Source: an uncultured Clostridia bacterium (lineage in GTDB: Bacteria > Bacillota > Clostridia > TANB77 > CAG-508). From it: DNA of 64,000 nt. The stretch is taken from assembly GCA_944386415.1 (NCBI GenBank), contig CALXAY010000003.1, positions 18,066-82,065 of the forward strand, given 5' to 3'. Below the pieces are notes generated by a model. That model was given only the letters and a program-made list of their open reading frames with translations, did no database searches and was not told the origin of the DNA. Every line of letters begins with the position of its first letter. Position 1 is the first letter of the stretch. Positions 1 to 9,009 of the stretch are shown piece after piece. Both the position numbers and the translations under genes were made by a program.

Positions 1-578
1 GTAGGTCTTATTATAGACTTTTCTGAAATATATGGCTTTTGTCCTTTTCCTTTTGATTTAAATATCTGAAGAGGATCTAATAAATATCCTGAAAAATCTT
101 TTTTTATTTCAAATGTTGGTACTGGTATTACATGCTTTCCTTCTGTTACCCTTATTCTTCTTGCAGTTTTCATTTCTTGTTCTGTTGCAACATCTGTAAT
201 ATATGTTGTGTCAGAAACTTCTGGAAGTCCTAAGTTTGCTGCAATTTTTTGCACCATTCCATCTGAAGTACCAAGTATTAATATTTTATCTGCTTTATAT
301 TTCTTTAAAGCTTTTATTATTGGTTCTCTTTCTTTCTCTTCATAAAATAAAGCATGTCGTACAGTTGCAACTTTTGTCTCTGCTTTCTTTGCTGACTCTC
401 CTGCAATTACTTCATTATCTTTTATAAGTAATCCATCATCTATTATAAAATTAATATTCTTTTCACTAGCTACCATTTGTGCTCTATAACTTTTTCCTGT
501 ACCTGAAGGACCTACAAAAGCATATACTTTTATTTTTTTCATAAATGGTAACTTGTCTTTTATTTCATCTAATATCAT
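1..578 (-). CDS. P-loop ATP-binding protein, partial
   Basis: The C-terminal part lies beyond the window edge. The start is the ATG at 578, which has a CAGGAGC ribosome binding site just upstream. Near residues 22-29 is a Walker A motif, GPSGTGKS, so the protein binds ATP or GTP. The following sequence (IIDDGLLIKDNEV) resembles the substrate-side region of small kinases, but I do not recognise the family. It is the outermost gene seen here, divergent from the nfeD operon across a 250-bp spacer. The role is unknown; only nucleotide binding is supported. Confidence 0.75.
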   Translation of the reverse strand, partial: MILDEIKDKLPFMKKIKVYAFVGPSGTGKSYRAQMVASEKNINFIIDDGLLIKDNEVIAGESAKKAETKVATVRHALFYEEKEREPIIKALKKYKADKILILGTSDGMVQKIAANLGLPEVSDTTYITDVATEQEMKTARRIRVTEGKHVIPVPTFEIKKDFSGYLLDPLQIFKSKGKGQKPYISEKSIIRP

Positions 579-771
579 TATTTGCTCCTGACTTTAATAT
601 TATTAATTAATACAATTCGTATTATACCATTTTATTTTATTATCTACAAGAGCAAAATAATGAATTATTTTCTTTTAATTTATTATATTTTTTATACTTT
701 TATCAATTTTACAATAAAATTATTATTATTATTTACATTTTTGTCACAAATTTTAGTTTACATATTTTCTT

Positions 772-799
772 TTGATATAAAATATGTTATAATTATAAT
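772..799 (+). promoter_or_regulatory. Vegetative promoter of the nfeD-SPFH operon
   Basis: TTGATA (772-777) is separated by 16 bp from a perfect TATAAT (794-799). The predicted transcript starts near 806, which places the AAAGGGGG ribosome binding site at 811-818 a few bases into the message. This rules out upstream start codons for nfeD. Confidence 0.7.
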
Positions 800-828
800 A
801 GTTGATGTTTAAAGGGGGAAAAAACCTT

Positions 829-1254
829 ATGTGGTATGTTTGGTTAATATTAGCAGGAATTTTTGTAATTGGTGAAGTTTTAACTTCAGGATTTTTAATT
901 TTTTGGTTTTCTTTAGGTTCATTAATTGCAATGGTAGTTAGCTTCTTTATTCCTGATGTAATAGTTCAAACAACTGTATTTTTAATATCTTCTGTAATAT
1001 TAATCTTAGCTACTAAACCATTAGTTAAGAAATTTGCAAATATTGATACAGTAAAAACCAATGCTCAATCTATAATAGGTAAAAAAGGTCTAGTTACAAA
1101 AGATATTAATTCCATAAAAGCTACTGGTCAAGTTAAAATAGATGGAGAACTTTGGTCAGCAGTTGGATTAAATGATATGGATATTTCTAAAGGTACAGAA
1201 GTTAAAGTAATAGAAATTAAAGGTGTTAAAGTTATCGTTACACCAATAAAATAA
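829..1254 (+). CDS. NfeD-family membrane protein
   Basis: A 141-residue protein with two or three hydrophobic segments in residues 1-65, then a short C-terminal OB-fold-like beta domain (about residues 80-140, with IIGKKGLVTKD and the GELWSAVG turn typical of NfeD). NfeD proteins partner SPFH (stomatin/flotillin-like) proteins in membrane microdomains. Here the SPFH partner follows 50 bp downstream in the same operon. I chose the ATG at 829 because AAAGGGGG lies about 10 bp upstream and the promoter excludes earlier starts. The protein is the short form, without the N-terminal ClpP-like protease domain of long NfeD proteins. Confidence 0.9.
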   Translation: MWYVWLILAGIFVIGEVLTSGFLIFWFSLGSLIAMVVSFFIPDVIVQTTVFLISSVILILATKPLVKKFANIDTVKTNAQSIIGKKGLVTKDINSIKATGQVKIDGELWSAVGLNDMDISKGTEVKVIEIKGVKVIVTPIK

Positions 1255-1305
1255 GTTATCAAAATTATACATAACATATATAAAAAGTAAAAGGAGGAAA
1301 ATTAT

Positions 1306-2244
1306 ATGTTAGTTTTAATTATTTTATTAATTATCGTCTTAGTTCTAGCTGCAATGTCTATTAAAATTGTAAAACAAGCCGAAGTATACATTATAGAAAG
1401 ATTAGGTAAATTTTATAAGGTAGCTGATGCCGGACTTACAATAATTATACCTTTCTTAGATCATGTAAGAAGTGTTGTAAGTTTAAAACAACAAACTATG
1501 GATATACCACCTCAAGATGTTATTACTAAAGATAACGTTACAATTACAATAGACACTGTTGTGTTCTATCAAATAACTGATCCTGCAAAGGCAGTTTATG
1601 AAATCCAGTCTTTAAAAAAAGGTATCGAATATTTAGCAATTACAACTATTCGTGATATTATTGGTAAAATGAGTTTAGATGAAACATTTAGTTCAAGAGA
1701 CGGAATTAACACTCAATTAAGAGTGGTATTAGATGAAGCAACAGATAGATGGGGTTGTAAAATTGATAGAGTTGAAATAAAAGATATTACACCTCCACCA
1801 GATGTAAAAGATGCAATGGAAAAAGAAATGAACGCAGAAAGAAATAAAAGAGCTATGATTCTAGAGTCTGAAGCTCAAAGACAATCTGCTATTACTATTG
1901 CTGAAGGTAAAAAACAAGCAGCTATATTAGAAGCTGAAGCTGACAAAGAATCTCAAATTAGAAGAGCAGCCGGTGAAGCTCAAGCTATTCGTGAAGTTGC
2001 TGAAGCTAAAGCTAAAGAAATTCAAATGGTTTATGAATCAATTAAAAGAGCTAATCCTGATGATAAATTAGTTCAATTAAAATCTTTAGAAGCTTTAGAA
2101 AAAGTTGCTAGCGGTGAAGCAAATAAAATATTTATACCATTTGAGGCTACAAATGCTTTAAGTTCTTTAGGTGCTATGGCTGAAGCTGTTAAAGATACCA
2201 AAAAAGACTCAACAAAAAAAGATGACACAACATCAAATGAATAG
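1306..2244 (+). CDS. SPFH/Band 7 (stomatin/QmcA-like) membrane scaffold protein
   Basis: A 312-residue protein. It has an N-terminal transmembrane anchor (residues 1-20) and a Band 7 domain (about 20-190) with family-typical segments such as VYIIERLGKFYKV and MDIPPQDVITKDNV. An Ala/Glu-rich coiled coil (about 180-245) and a charged tail rich in Lys, Asp and Thr follow. SPFH proteins oligomerise at membranes and organise microdomains, usually with NfeD, as in this operon. The ribosome binding site AAAGGAGG is ideal. The four CGG triplets inside the gene are all out of the zero frame (for example gcc|gga), unlike those in the recoded genes. Confidence 0.93.
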   Translation: MLVLIILLIIVLVLAAMSIKIVKQAEVYIIERLGKFYKVADAGLTIIIPFLDHVRSVVSLKQQTMDIPPQDVITKDNVTITIDTVVFYQITDPAKAVYEIQSLKKGIEYLAITTIRDIIGKMSLDETFSSRDGINTQLRVVLDEATDRWGCKIDRVEIKDITPPPDVKDAMEKEMNAERNKRAMILESEAQRQSAITIAEGKKQAAILEAEADKESQIRRAAGEAQAIREVAEAKAKEIQMVYESIKRANPDDKLVQLKSLEALEKVASGEANKIFIPFEATNALSSLGAMAEAVKDTKKDSTKKDDTTSNE

Positions 2245-2264
2245 TTATTTTTAAAAGATAAAAT

Positions 2265-2300
2265 AAAAAACAAGAAGATTATAAAATCTTCTTGTTTTTT
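2265..2300. terminator. Bidirectional intrinsic terminator
   Basis: A perfect 16-bp stem (2265-2280 with 2285-2300), AT-rich at the base with an AAGAAGATT core and a 4-nt ATAA loop. T-rich sequence follows on both strands. It separates the convergent SPFH gene and ABC exporter operon. Confidence 0.85.
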
Positions 2301-2308
2301 ATTATGAG

Positions 2309-2344
2309 ATGAGACACAAGGGGACAACCCCTTAAAATTCTCAT
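2309..2344 (-). repeat. REP-like hairpin abutting a stop codon
   Basis: On the minus strand an outer stem ATGAGA/TCTCAT encloses a GC-rich inner hairpin, AAGGGG-TTGT-CCCCTT. The element begins with the base after the TAA of the second ABC exporter gene. Placement and design match other hairpins in the window (10057, 13345, 22855, 62322), though the sequence is a separate family. A terminator role is less likely, since a strong terminator follows immediately. Confidence 0.5.
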
Positions 2345-4222
2345 TTAATCAATTTCAATTGCACCAGTATATAAACCATAATACATACCTTTATTTTTAA
2401 TTAACTCTTCGTGTTTTCCATGTTCTATAATACTTCCGTGGTCTAATACCATTATTAGGTCTGAATTTTTAATTGTTGATAATCTATGTGCTATTACAAA
2501 AACTGTTCTTCCTTTCATTAATTTATCCATACCATCTTGAACTACTTTTTCTGTTCTTGTATCTATTGAAGATGTTGCTTCATCTAATATTAATACAGGT
2601 GGATTATTTAGAGCCGCCCTTGCAATCGAAAGTAATTGTCTTTGTCCTTGTGATAGACCTTCTCCGCTTCCTTCTATCATTGTATCATATCCATGTGGTA
2701 AGTGTTTTATAAATTTATCTGCGTTTGCAAGTTTTGCAGCTTCTTCTACTTCCTCATCTGTCGCATTTAATTTACCATATCTGATATTTTCTCTTATTGT
2801 TCCTGTAAATAAATTAGTATCTTGTAATACCATTCCTAAAGATCTTCTTAAATCTTGTTTTCTTATTTTTTTAATATTAATTCCATCATAACGTATTTTT
2901 CCACCTTGTATGTCATAAAATCTATTTATTAGATTTGTAATAGTTGTTTTACCAGCTCCTGTTGCTCCTACAAATGAAACTTTTTCTCCTTCTTTTGCAA
3001 CTAAAGTTATATCGTGTAATATTTCTTTATTTGGCTCATATCCAAATTTTACGTGTTCTAGTTCTACGTTTCCACATAATTTTGTATATGTTACATTTCC
3101 ATTGTGATGTGGATGTTTCCAAGCCCACATACCTGTTCTTTCTTCTACTTCTACTATTTTTCCATCTTCTTCTTTACAATTAACAAGTGTTACATATCCA
3201 TTATCTTTTTCTGATTCTTCATCTATTAAATCAAATATTCTTTCAGCTCCGGCTAGTGCCATAATTATTGAATTCATTTGTTGTGATACTTGACCGAAGC
3301 GGATTTGTAAATGCTTTTATATATTGTAAGAATGCCGCAATTCCACCTATTGTTAATATTCCATTTATTGTTAGAACTCCGACCTATTACTGCAACTAAT
3401 ACATATCCTAAGTTTCCTATGTTCATTATACAAGGCATTAAAGTATTTGCATAACTATTTGCTTTTGTCATACTATCACATAATGCTTCATTTAATTTAT
3501 CAAATCTTTTCTTGTTTTCTTCTTCATAACAAAATACTTTAACAACTTTTTGCCCTGCCATCATTTCTTCTATATATCCGGTCTACTATACTTAAATTCT
3601 TTTGCTGAGCTATAAAGTTTTTAGAACTTCTTTTTGCAAAAAATTTAGATACTAATACCATTATAAGAACCATTACTAATACAAATAATGTCATATAAAT
3701 GTCTGTTGCAAACATTGCAAATAATATTGCTATCATTGATATTGCACAAGAAAATACTTGTGGTATACTTTGTGATATCATTTGTCTTAATGTGTCTACA
3801 TCATTTGTATATGTACTCATTGTTTCACCATGTGGGTGGCTATCAAAATATTTTATTGGAAGTGTTTGCATATGATGGAACATTTCTGTTCTTATTCTTT
3901 TTAATACTCCTTGTGAGATGTTTATCATTAATCTATTATATAAATATGTTCCAACTATTCCAAGTATATAAATTACAGCCATAATAATTATTGCTTGTAA
4001 TAAATTACTATAATCAGGATTTCCATTTCCAATTAGAGGCGTTACTATATCATCTATTAAATATTTAATAAATTGAACACCTAAAACACTTGCTATAGCA
4101 CTTACTATGATACTAATACACACAACTACAAATTGAAGTTTATATGTACTTGTTACATATTTTAATAATCTTTTTAATGTTTTAAATGCATTTTTAGTTT
4201 TCTTCTGTTTTTGTTCCATCAT
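2345..4222 (-). CDS. ABC exporter, fused membrane-ATPase half-transporter, with three CGG +1 recoding sites
   Basis: Read with three +1 shifts (3580, 3381, 3296) this gives one 624-residue protein of normal length. It has six membrane helices in about residues 20-330 and an ATPase domain with Walker A (GATGAGKTT), the signature LSQGQ, Walker B (VLILDEAT) and an H-loop (IAHRLSTI). Unshifted, it breaks into three fragments that cannot work. It overlaps the upstream exporter gene by about 29 bp, and the two probably form a heterodimer exporting drugs, lipids or peptides. The start at 4222 lies 6 bp after GGGAG; 4228 and 4219 are alternatives. An extra loop of about 30 residues after GYVTLVNC precedes the ATPase domain. 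Expression is probably under the MarR gene two genes upstream. Confidence 0.88.
3294..3296 (-). other. CGG +1 recoding site (ABC exporter, site 3)
   Basis: On the coding strand ...aat ccg ctt CGG tca...: zero-frame CGG after Leu CUU. Dropping the C gives ctt ggt caa gta, restoring N-P-L-G-Q-V and the frame through the ATPase domain. The zero frame reaches a stop about 15 codons later. Confidence 0.85.
3379..3381 (-). other. CGG +1 recoding site (ABC exporter, site 2)
   Basis: Coding strand ...ata ggt CGG agt...: zero-frame CGG following Gly GGU. A +1 shift reads ggt gga gtt cta (I-G-G-V-L) and restores the membrane helix between sites 2 and 3. Confidence 0.85.
3578..3580 (-). other. CGG +1 recoding site (ABC exporter, site 1)
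   Basis: Coding strand ...ata gta gac CGG ata tat...: zero-frame CGG after Asp GAC. The +1 reading gac gga tat ata gaa gaa gives I-V-D-G-Y-I-E-E-M-M, the usual exporter coupling-helix region (N-G-x-I-E-E in homologues). Confidence 0.87.
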
Positions 4223-5951
4223 CTTCATCTCCCTTCTTTTGAGATTCATATACTTCTTTATATATTTCATTTGTTTTTAATAATTCTTCAGATGTTCCTA
4301 TTCCGTTTATTTTACCGTCATCTAATACTATTATTCTATCTGCATCTTCTACAGATGTTATTCTTTGTGCTATTATTATTTTTGTTGTATTTGGTATTTC
4401 TTCTCTAAATGCTTTTCTAATTAATGCATCTGTTTTTGTGTCTACTGCTGATGTTGAGTCATCAAGTATTAATATTTTTGGTTTTTTAAGTAGTGCTCTT
4501 GCTATACAAATTCTTTGCTTTTGACCACCAGATACATTTGTTCCACCTTGGTCTAGAATTGTATCATATTTATCTGGAAATTCTTGAATAAACCCATCTG
4601 CTTGTGCTAATTTACATACTCTTACTATTTCTTCATCAGATGCCTCTTTATTTCCCCATTTTAAGTTTTCTTTTATTGTTCCTGAAAATAATACATTTTT
4701 TTGAAGAACTACTGCAACTTCATTTCTTAATGTTTCTATATCATAATCTCTTACATCTATTCCACCTACTTTAATTGAACCTTTTGTTACATCATATAGT
4801 CTTGGAATTAGATTTACTATTGTTGATTTTGAGCTTCCTGTTGCTCCTATTATTCCTATTGTTTCACCTGATTTTATATCTATATTAATATCTTCTAAAG
4901 GCAATTCATCTTCTGCTTTTGCATCATCATATTGGAAAGATACATTTTCAAATTTAATTGAACCGTCTTTTACTTCCATTACAGGGTTTTCTTTATTTTT
5001 AATTGTACTTTCTTCGTCTAAAATTTCTATTATTCTTTCTGCTGAAGATTGTGCTATTATTATCATTACAAATACAAATGATAACATCATTAAGCTAGAT
5101 AGTATTTGCCATGCATATGTTATTATGCTAGATAGTTCACCTGCTTGCATAGAACCTCCTACTATCATTTTTGCTCCTATCCAAGAAAGTAATAATATAC
5201 AAGTATATATTGTAAGTTGCATTGCTGGTCCATTAAATGCTACTATTTTTTCTGCTTTTTTAAATAAGTCATATACTTTTGAGTTTACTTCTTCAAATTT
5301 TTTCTCTTCGTGTTCTTCTCTGTTATATGCTTTTACAACTCTAATTGCATTTAAGTTTTCACCAACTACTCTGTTTAATACATCATATTTTTTGAATACT
5401 TTTTCAAAATATGGGTGTGCTTTTGTTGCTATAAAGAACAATGCTACTGCTAATATTGGCATAGTACATACAAATATTAATGCTAATCTACTATTAATGC
5501 TAAATGCCATTGCTAATGCAAATATAAGCATTATAGGTGCTCTAACAAGTATTCTAATTATCATCTGAAATGCCATTTGTACATTTGTTACATCTGTTGT
5601 AAGTCTTGTTACTAAACTTGATGTTGAGAATTTATCTATATTTGTAAATGAATAGTTTTGTATATTATAAAACATACCTTGTCTTAAATTTTTTGCAAAA
5701 CCTGATGATGCTTTTGCTGCAAATCTACCTGATAACATTCCAAATGTTAATGATAAAAAGGCTGATACTACTAAAATAGCTCCTATTTTAAATATATAGT
5801 TTAAGTCTCCATTTTGAACACCAATATCTATTATTTTTGCCATTAGATATGGTATTACTACTTCCATTATAACTTCAAAAATAACAAATATTGGTGTTAA
5901 TATTGAATCTTTTTTGTATTCTTTTATAAATTTTGAAAGTTTTTTTATCAT
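4194..5951 (-). CDS. ABC exporter, fused membrane-ATPase half-transporter (first of pair)
   Basis: A 585-residue half-exporter. The N-terminal membrane domain (about residues 15-310) has six helices. The ATPase domain has Walker A (GATGSSKST, with Ser where Gly is usual), the signature NVSGGQKQR, Walker B (ILILDDSTS) and an H-loop replaced by Gln (IAQRITSV). Asp after the Walker B aspartate, instead of the catalytic Glu, and the missing H-loop His suggest a degenerate ATP site, as in heterodimeric exporters such as BmrCD or TM287/288. The partner downstream keeps the catalytic residues. It starts just after the MarR stop codon. No in-frame CGG occurs. Confidence 0.92.
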   Translation of the reverse strand: MIKKLSKFIKEYKKDSILTPIFVIFEVIMEVVIPYLMAKIIDIGVQNGDLNYIFKIGAILVVSAFLSLTFGMLSGRFAAKASSGFAKNLRQGMFYNIQNYSFTNIDKFSTSSLVTRLTTDVTNVQMAFQMIIRILVRAPIMLIFALAMAFSINSRLALIFVCTMPILAVALFFIATKAHPYFEKVFKKYDVLNRVVGENLNAIRVVKAYNREEHEEKKFEEVNSKVYDLFKKAEKIVAFNGPAMQLTIYTCILLLSWIGAKMIVGGSMQAGELSSIITYAWQILSSLMMLSFVFVMIIIAQSSAERIIEILDEESTIKNKENPVMEVKDGSIKFENVSFQYDDAKAEDELPLEDINIDIKSGETIGIIGATGSSKSTIVNLIPRLYDVTKGSIKVGGIDVRDYDIETLRNEVAVVLQKNVLFSGTIKENLKWGNKEASDEEIVRVCKLAQADGFIQEFPDKYDTILDQGGTNVSGGQKQRICIARALLKKPKILILDDSTSAVDTKTDALIRKAFREEIPNTTKIIIAQRITSVEDADRIIVLDDGKINGIGTSEELLKTNEIYKEVYESQKKGDEDDGTKTEEN

Positions 5952-5955
5952 TATT

Positions 5956-6390
5956 TTATCCTCTCCTCTCTAAATTTTTAGCCATTTTTTTAGTTAGTTC
6001 TACGTATTTTTCTACCTCTTCTTTTGTTAACCCTTCTTGCATTTTCTTTTCAGTGTTTTTAATACTTTTATCTAACTTTTTCCTTAATTCTAAAGCTTTT
6101 TCAGTTAGAACTATTTTTTTTAGTCTTGCATCATTTCCTACCATTTCTCTTTTTATTAGTCCGTTTTTTTCCATATTTTGAATTATACCTGCACTACTTG
6201 CTCTTCTTAAATCAAATGCTTTTTCTATATCTTTTGCAAAAACATCTTTTTTTCTTGATTTTTCATAGATAAATCCTATCATTGCTGATTGTACACCTGT
6301 TATTCCATATTTTGTTACTTCTATATCTGTATTCCTTTTAAGTAATCTTGATAGCATATGTACGTTTCTTCCAAGTTCGTAATTCCACAT
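5956..6390 (-). CDS. MarR-family transcriptional repressor
   Basis: A 144-residue winged-helix regulator with residues such as AFDLRRASSAGIIQNM (recognition helix) and KNGLIKREMVGNDARLKKI (wing), typical of MarR proteins. The ATG at 6390 is preferred because AAAGGTG lies just upstream; a GTG at 6399 is the alternative. It is the first gene of an operon with two ABC half-exporters, and a perfect palindrome covers the start of transcription. It therefore probably represses itself and the exporter until a drug-like ligand binds. Confidence 0.93.
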   Translation of the reverse strand: MWNYELGRNVHMLSRLLKRNTDIEVTKYGITGVQSAMIGFIYEKSRKKDVFAKDIEKAFDLRRASSAGIIQNMEKNGLIKREMVGNDARLKKIVLTEKALELRKKLDKSIKNTEKKMQEGLTKEEVEKYVELTKKMAKNLERRG

Positions 6391-6410
6391 AATATTCACC
6401 TTTACAAAAT

Positions 6411-6440
6411 AAATAATTGTTAGATACCTAACAATTATTT
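6411..6440. promoter_or_regulatory. MarR operator palindrome
   Basis: A perfect 13-bp inverted repeat, AAATAATTGTTAG and its complement, with a 4-bp ATAC spacer. The centre GTTAGATACCTAAC is a typical MarR-type site. It directly follows the -10 box and covers the expected transcription start. Confidence 0.82.
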
Positions 6441-6469
6441 ATTTTAAAACTTTATTTTTTATTTGTCAA
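6441..6469 (-). promoter_or_regulatory. Promoter of marR-ABC operon
   Basis: On the minus strand TTGACA (6469-6464), a 17-bp spacer, then TAAAAT (6446-6441). The operator begins at the next base, so a bound repressor would block initiation. Confidence 0.7.
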
Positions 6470-6494
6470 GAGAAATTTTTTATTTATTTCAAAT

Positions 6495-7586
6495 TTATAT
6501 AAATTTTCTTGGAACTCTTTTTCCTATTGTGCTTAATATTTCATAATTTATAGTATCACACTTTTTTGCAATATCTTCTAGTGTAATCTTTTTATTATCC
6601 CAAATATAGACATCATCTCCATATTTTATATCTTTTATATCTGTTACATCTAGCATAAAACTATCCATACAAATACTACCAATAATTGGTACTTTTTTGT
6701 CATTTATTACAACTTCTCCAACATTTGATAAAATCCTTTTTACACCATCTGCATACCCTATTGGTACAGTTGCAATTTTAGATTTTCTTTTAGTTATAAA
6801 TCTTCTCCCATAGCTTATACTAGTTCCTTTTTCTACTTCTTTTATAAAAGTTATTTTTGATTTTAAAGTAACAACTGGCTTTAAATCTATTTTTTCTTTT
6901 ATTCCATTTCCTGATTCATAACCATACATTATTATTCCTGGTCTTACTAAATTATGCTGATATTTTTTAAAATTTATTATTCCATTTGAAGCTAGGCTAT
7001 GTACATATTTTATCTCAAAATTCGCTTTTATTTTTTCTATTGCTTTTTCAAATTTTTCTAATTGTATATTTGTATACTCAAAATCTTCATCCGCTGATGA
7101 TAAATGTGTATATACTCCTTCTACTTCTATATTTTTATTTTCTTTTATAAAACTTATAAATTCATCTAATTTATCTAAACTTAATCCTGTCCTTCCCATT
7201 CCTGTTTCTAATTCTATATGAACTCTTAATTTAATATTTTTCTTTTTAGCTTCTTTTAAAAATTCATTAGAACATACACCAATAATTAAATTATTTTCAA
7301 CAATTTTATCAATCTCTGTTACATATGGTTGATTTAATACAAAAATATCTTTTTTATAGCCTAAATTTCTTAAACTTATCCCTTCATCAACAATTGCTAC
7401 TGCTACTATATCAAAATTATTTATTATATCTAGCCTTGTATTTATATAAGTTCCATAGCTTTCAGCTTTTATTACTGGCATAATTTTAGTTTCTGGCTTT
7501 AAAAACTTTCTTATTTGTTCTATATTATATTTGAAACTATCTAAATTAACCTCTAAAACAGTTGGTCTTGTAATATTATCTATCAT
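6495..7586 (-). CDS. alr: Alanine racemase
   Basis: A 363-residue fold-type III PLP enzyme that makes D-alanine for peptidoglycan. The PLP lysine lies in MPVIKAESYG (about residue 40). Other family marks are the ELETGMGRTG segment, the NLVRPGIIMYG strand, the catalytic-Tyr region SYGRRF and the C-terminal SICMDSFMLDVTD. It overlaps the end of the gene before it by about 11 bp, with GAAGGAGG inside that gene, so the two are translationally coupled. Whether it is biosynthetic or specialised (for example serine racemase) cannot be decided. Confidence 0.95.
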   Translation of the reverse strand: MIDNITRPTVLEVNLDSFKYNIEQIRKFLKPETKIMPVIKAESYGTYINTRLDIINNFDIVAVAIVDEGISLRNLGYKKDIFVLNQPYVTEIDKIVENNLIIGVCSNEFLKEAKKKNIKLRVHIELETGMGRTGLSLDKLDEFISFIKENKNIEVEGVYTHLSSADEDFEYTNIQLEKFEKAIEKIKANFEIKYVHSLASNGIINFKKYQHNLVRPGIIMYGYESGNGIKEKIDLKPVVTLKSKITFIKEVEKGTSISYGRRFITKRKSKIATVPIGYADGVKRILSNVGEVVINDKKVPIIGSICMDSFMLDVTDIKDIKYGDDVYIWDNKKITLEDIAKKCDTINYEILSTIGKRVPRKFI

Positions 7587-8805
7587 GTAAACCTCCTTCT
7601 ATATCATTTTTTTCTGTTCTTTGTGTATTATTCTCTATCATTATTTCTGTAGGTTTTGCATTACTTATATATTCTTTATATTCTTTTTTTATTTCTATAT
7701 CATAATCTTTGTCATCTATTAATACTTGTGCAACTATTTTCCCCATACTACAAACATAGATTATTCCTTCATCTGATTTTTTTAATTGAAATGTATGATT
7801 ATGATATTCAAATGTATTTTGCATATTTTGTATTGTATGTATCACCGTTTCCTCAAAATTTTTAACAGTCTCAATTGGAATTATGATACTTCCATATTTA
7901 TCAAAATATTCTATATCATGGTCTTTTTTTACTGCAAACGCTGCTTCTTGTGAATTTTCAAAACTTTCACTCCATTTTACAAATTTTTTAGGTGCATGAC
8001 CACCTTCTTTTTCTACAAAAGTTCCATCATCTACTTGTTTTATAAAATGATGTCCATTTTTTGAAGCTCTAAACAATACTAGATATTCATCTTCTTGTAA
8101 TTTTGTATCTCCAAGTAATCTTACAAATGGAAATAATTCTAATATACTTGAGACACTTCTTTCAAAATTATTTCCGTCATTTTCTGCTGGAAATATACAT
8201 GTATCAACTTCTAAAGCATATCCTCCACAATTTATATAAAAATTAAAATTTTCTTCAACTCTATCTGATACCATTTTTGAAAATTTATCTTCAGATTCTT
8301 CAAATAATTTCCCACTAATTAAAGATTTCATATGTAAATATTTTTTAGCATATGCATTACCTTTATATAATTCTTCTATTGCTTGTTCAACTACTGTTAA
8401 ATCTGGTATATCAATTTTTTCTAATAATATTCTTCTAACTAAAACTTCTATAATTACTTCTATGTTTTTGTTTTTAAAATGATCTGATTCATTTTCATAT
8501 TCAATATATTCTTTCTCATTTTGAGTTAGTTCAATTTTTCTTTTCAACTCCATTAAAGAATCTACTGTTATGTCTTTATCATCAAAATATATTTGTTTAC
8601 TTTTATCACTTACTGTTTTATTATATAAACTAAAAATGGATTTTATTTCTCTTAGAATTTCATTAATCGTATCTTCTATAATATCTTCTCTTACTTGATT
8701 AAAATAATCCCAATCTCCTTGAAAATCTTTTTCAATTTGTTCTGTAATTTTCTTTTGAATTTTGTTTTTAAACTTTTTTTCAAATTCCATATTTTTACCA
8801 TCCAT
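7576..8805 (-). CDS. Uncharacterised protein, possible papain-like fold
   Basis: 409 residues, family not recognised. The N-terminal half is charged and helical. The C-terminal half holds NCGGYALEVDTC (about residue 195), and about 75 residues later NGHHFIKQVDDG followed by EKEGGHAPKKFVKW. A Cys before Gly-Tyr-Ala-Leu followed by a Gly-His strand is the usual order of papain-like peptidases and related effectors, but this is an inference from spacing only. It has no signal peptide or membrane helix. It is transcribed directly into alr. The ATG at 8790 is an alternative start; neither start has a strong ribosome binding site. Confidence 0.6.
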   Translation of the reverse strand: MDGKNMEFEKKFKNKIQKKITEQIEKDFQGDWDYFNQVREDIIEDTINEILREIKSIFSLYNKTVSDKSKQIYFDDKDITVDSLMELKRKIELTQNEKEYIEYENESDHFKNKNIEVIIEVLVRRILLEKIDIPDLTVVEQAIEELYKGNAYAKKYLHMKSLISGKLFEESEDKFSKMVSDRVEENFNFYINCGGYALEVDTCIFPAENDGNNFERSVSSILELFPFVRLLGDTKLQEDEYLVLFRASKNGHHFIKQVDDGTFVEKEGGHAPKKFVKWSESFENSQEAAFAVKKDHDIEYFDKYGSIIIPIETVKNFEETVIHTIQNMQNTFEYHNHTFQLKKSDEGIIYVCSMGKIVAQVLIDDKDYDIEIKKEYKEYISNAKPTEIMIENNTQRTEKNDIEGGLHDR

Positions 8806-8893
8806 AATATATTTTATATTTAAATTTTATAATAAAATATTTTATATTTCAAGAAATATTACATTTTATTAAATAATTAATTCTTTTAAACAA

Positions 8894-8920
8894 AAAAGAA
8901 GCCTTGTGTACGACTTCTTT
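8894..8920 (-). terminator. Intrinsic terminator after the GGGtGRT gene
   Basis: Stem AAAGAAG/CTTCTTT around a 12-nt loop. On the minus strand it is followed by TTTTTTG. It ends the NifU-like/GGGtGRT transcript before the unknown gene upstream of alr. Confidence 0.75.
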
Positions 8921-9009
8921 ATTGCTTTCTATAAATAACTAAATTATTTCACATCTAGCTAACTCAAACAATATCTCAAAGTTTCTCCTCGCTTTTAGCT
9001 CTCCATAAC

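Noticed and set aside
203-427. Plus-strand open frame inside the first gene, and many like it opposite other genes
   Set aside because: These encode only Leu/Phe/Tyr/Ser-rich peptides, which is what the opposite strand of AT-rich genes gives, and lack ribosome binding sites.
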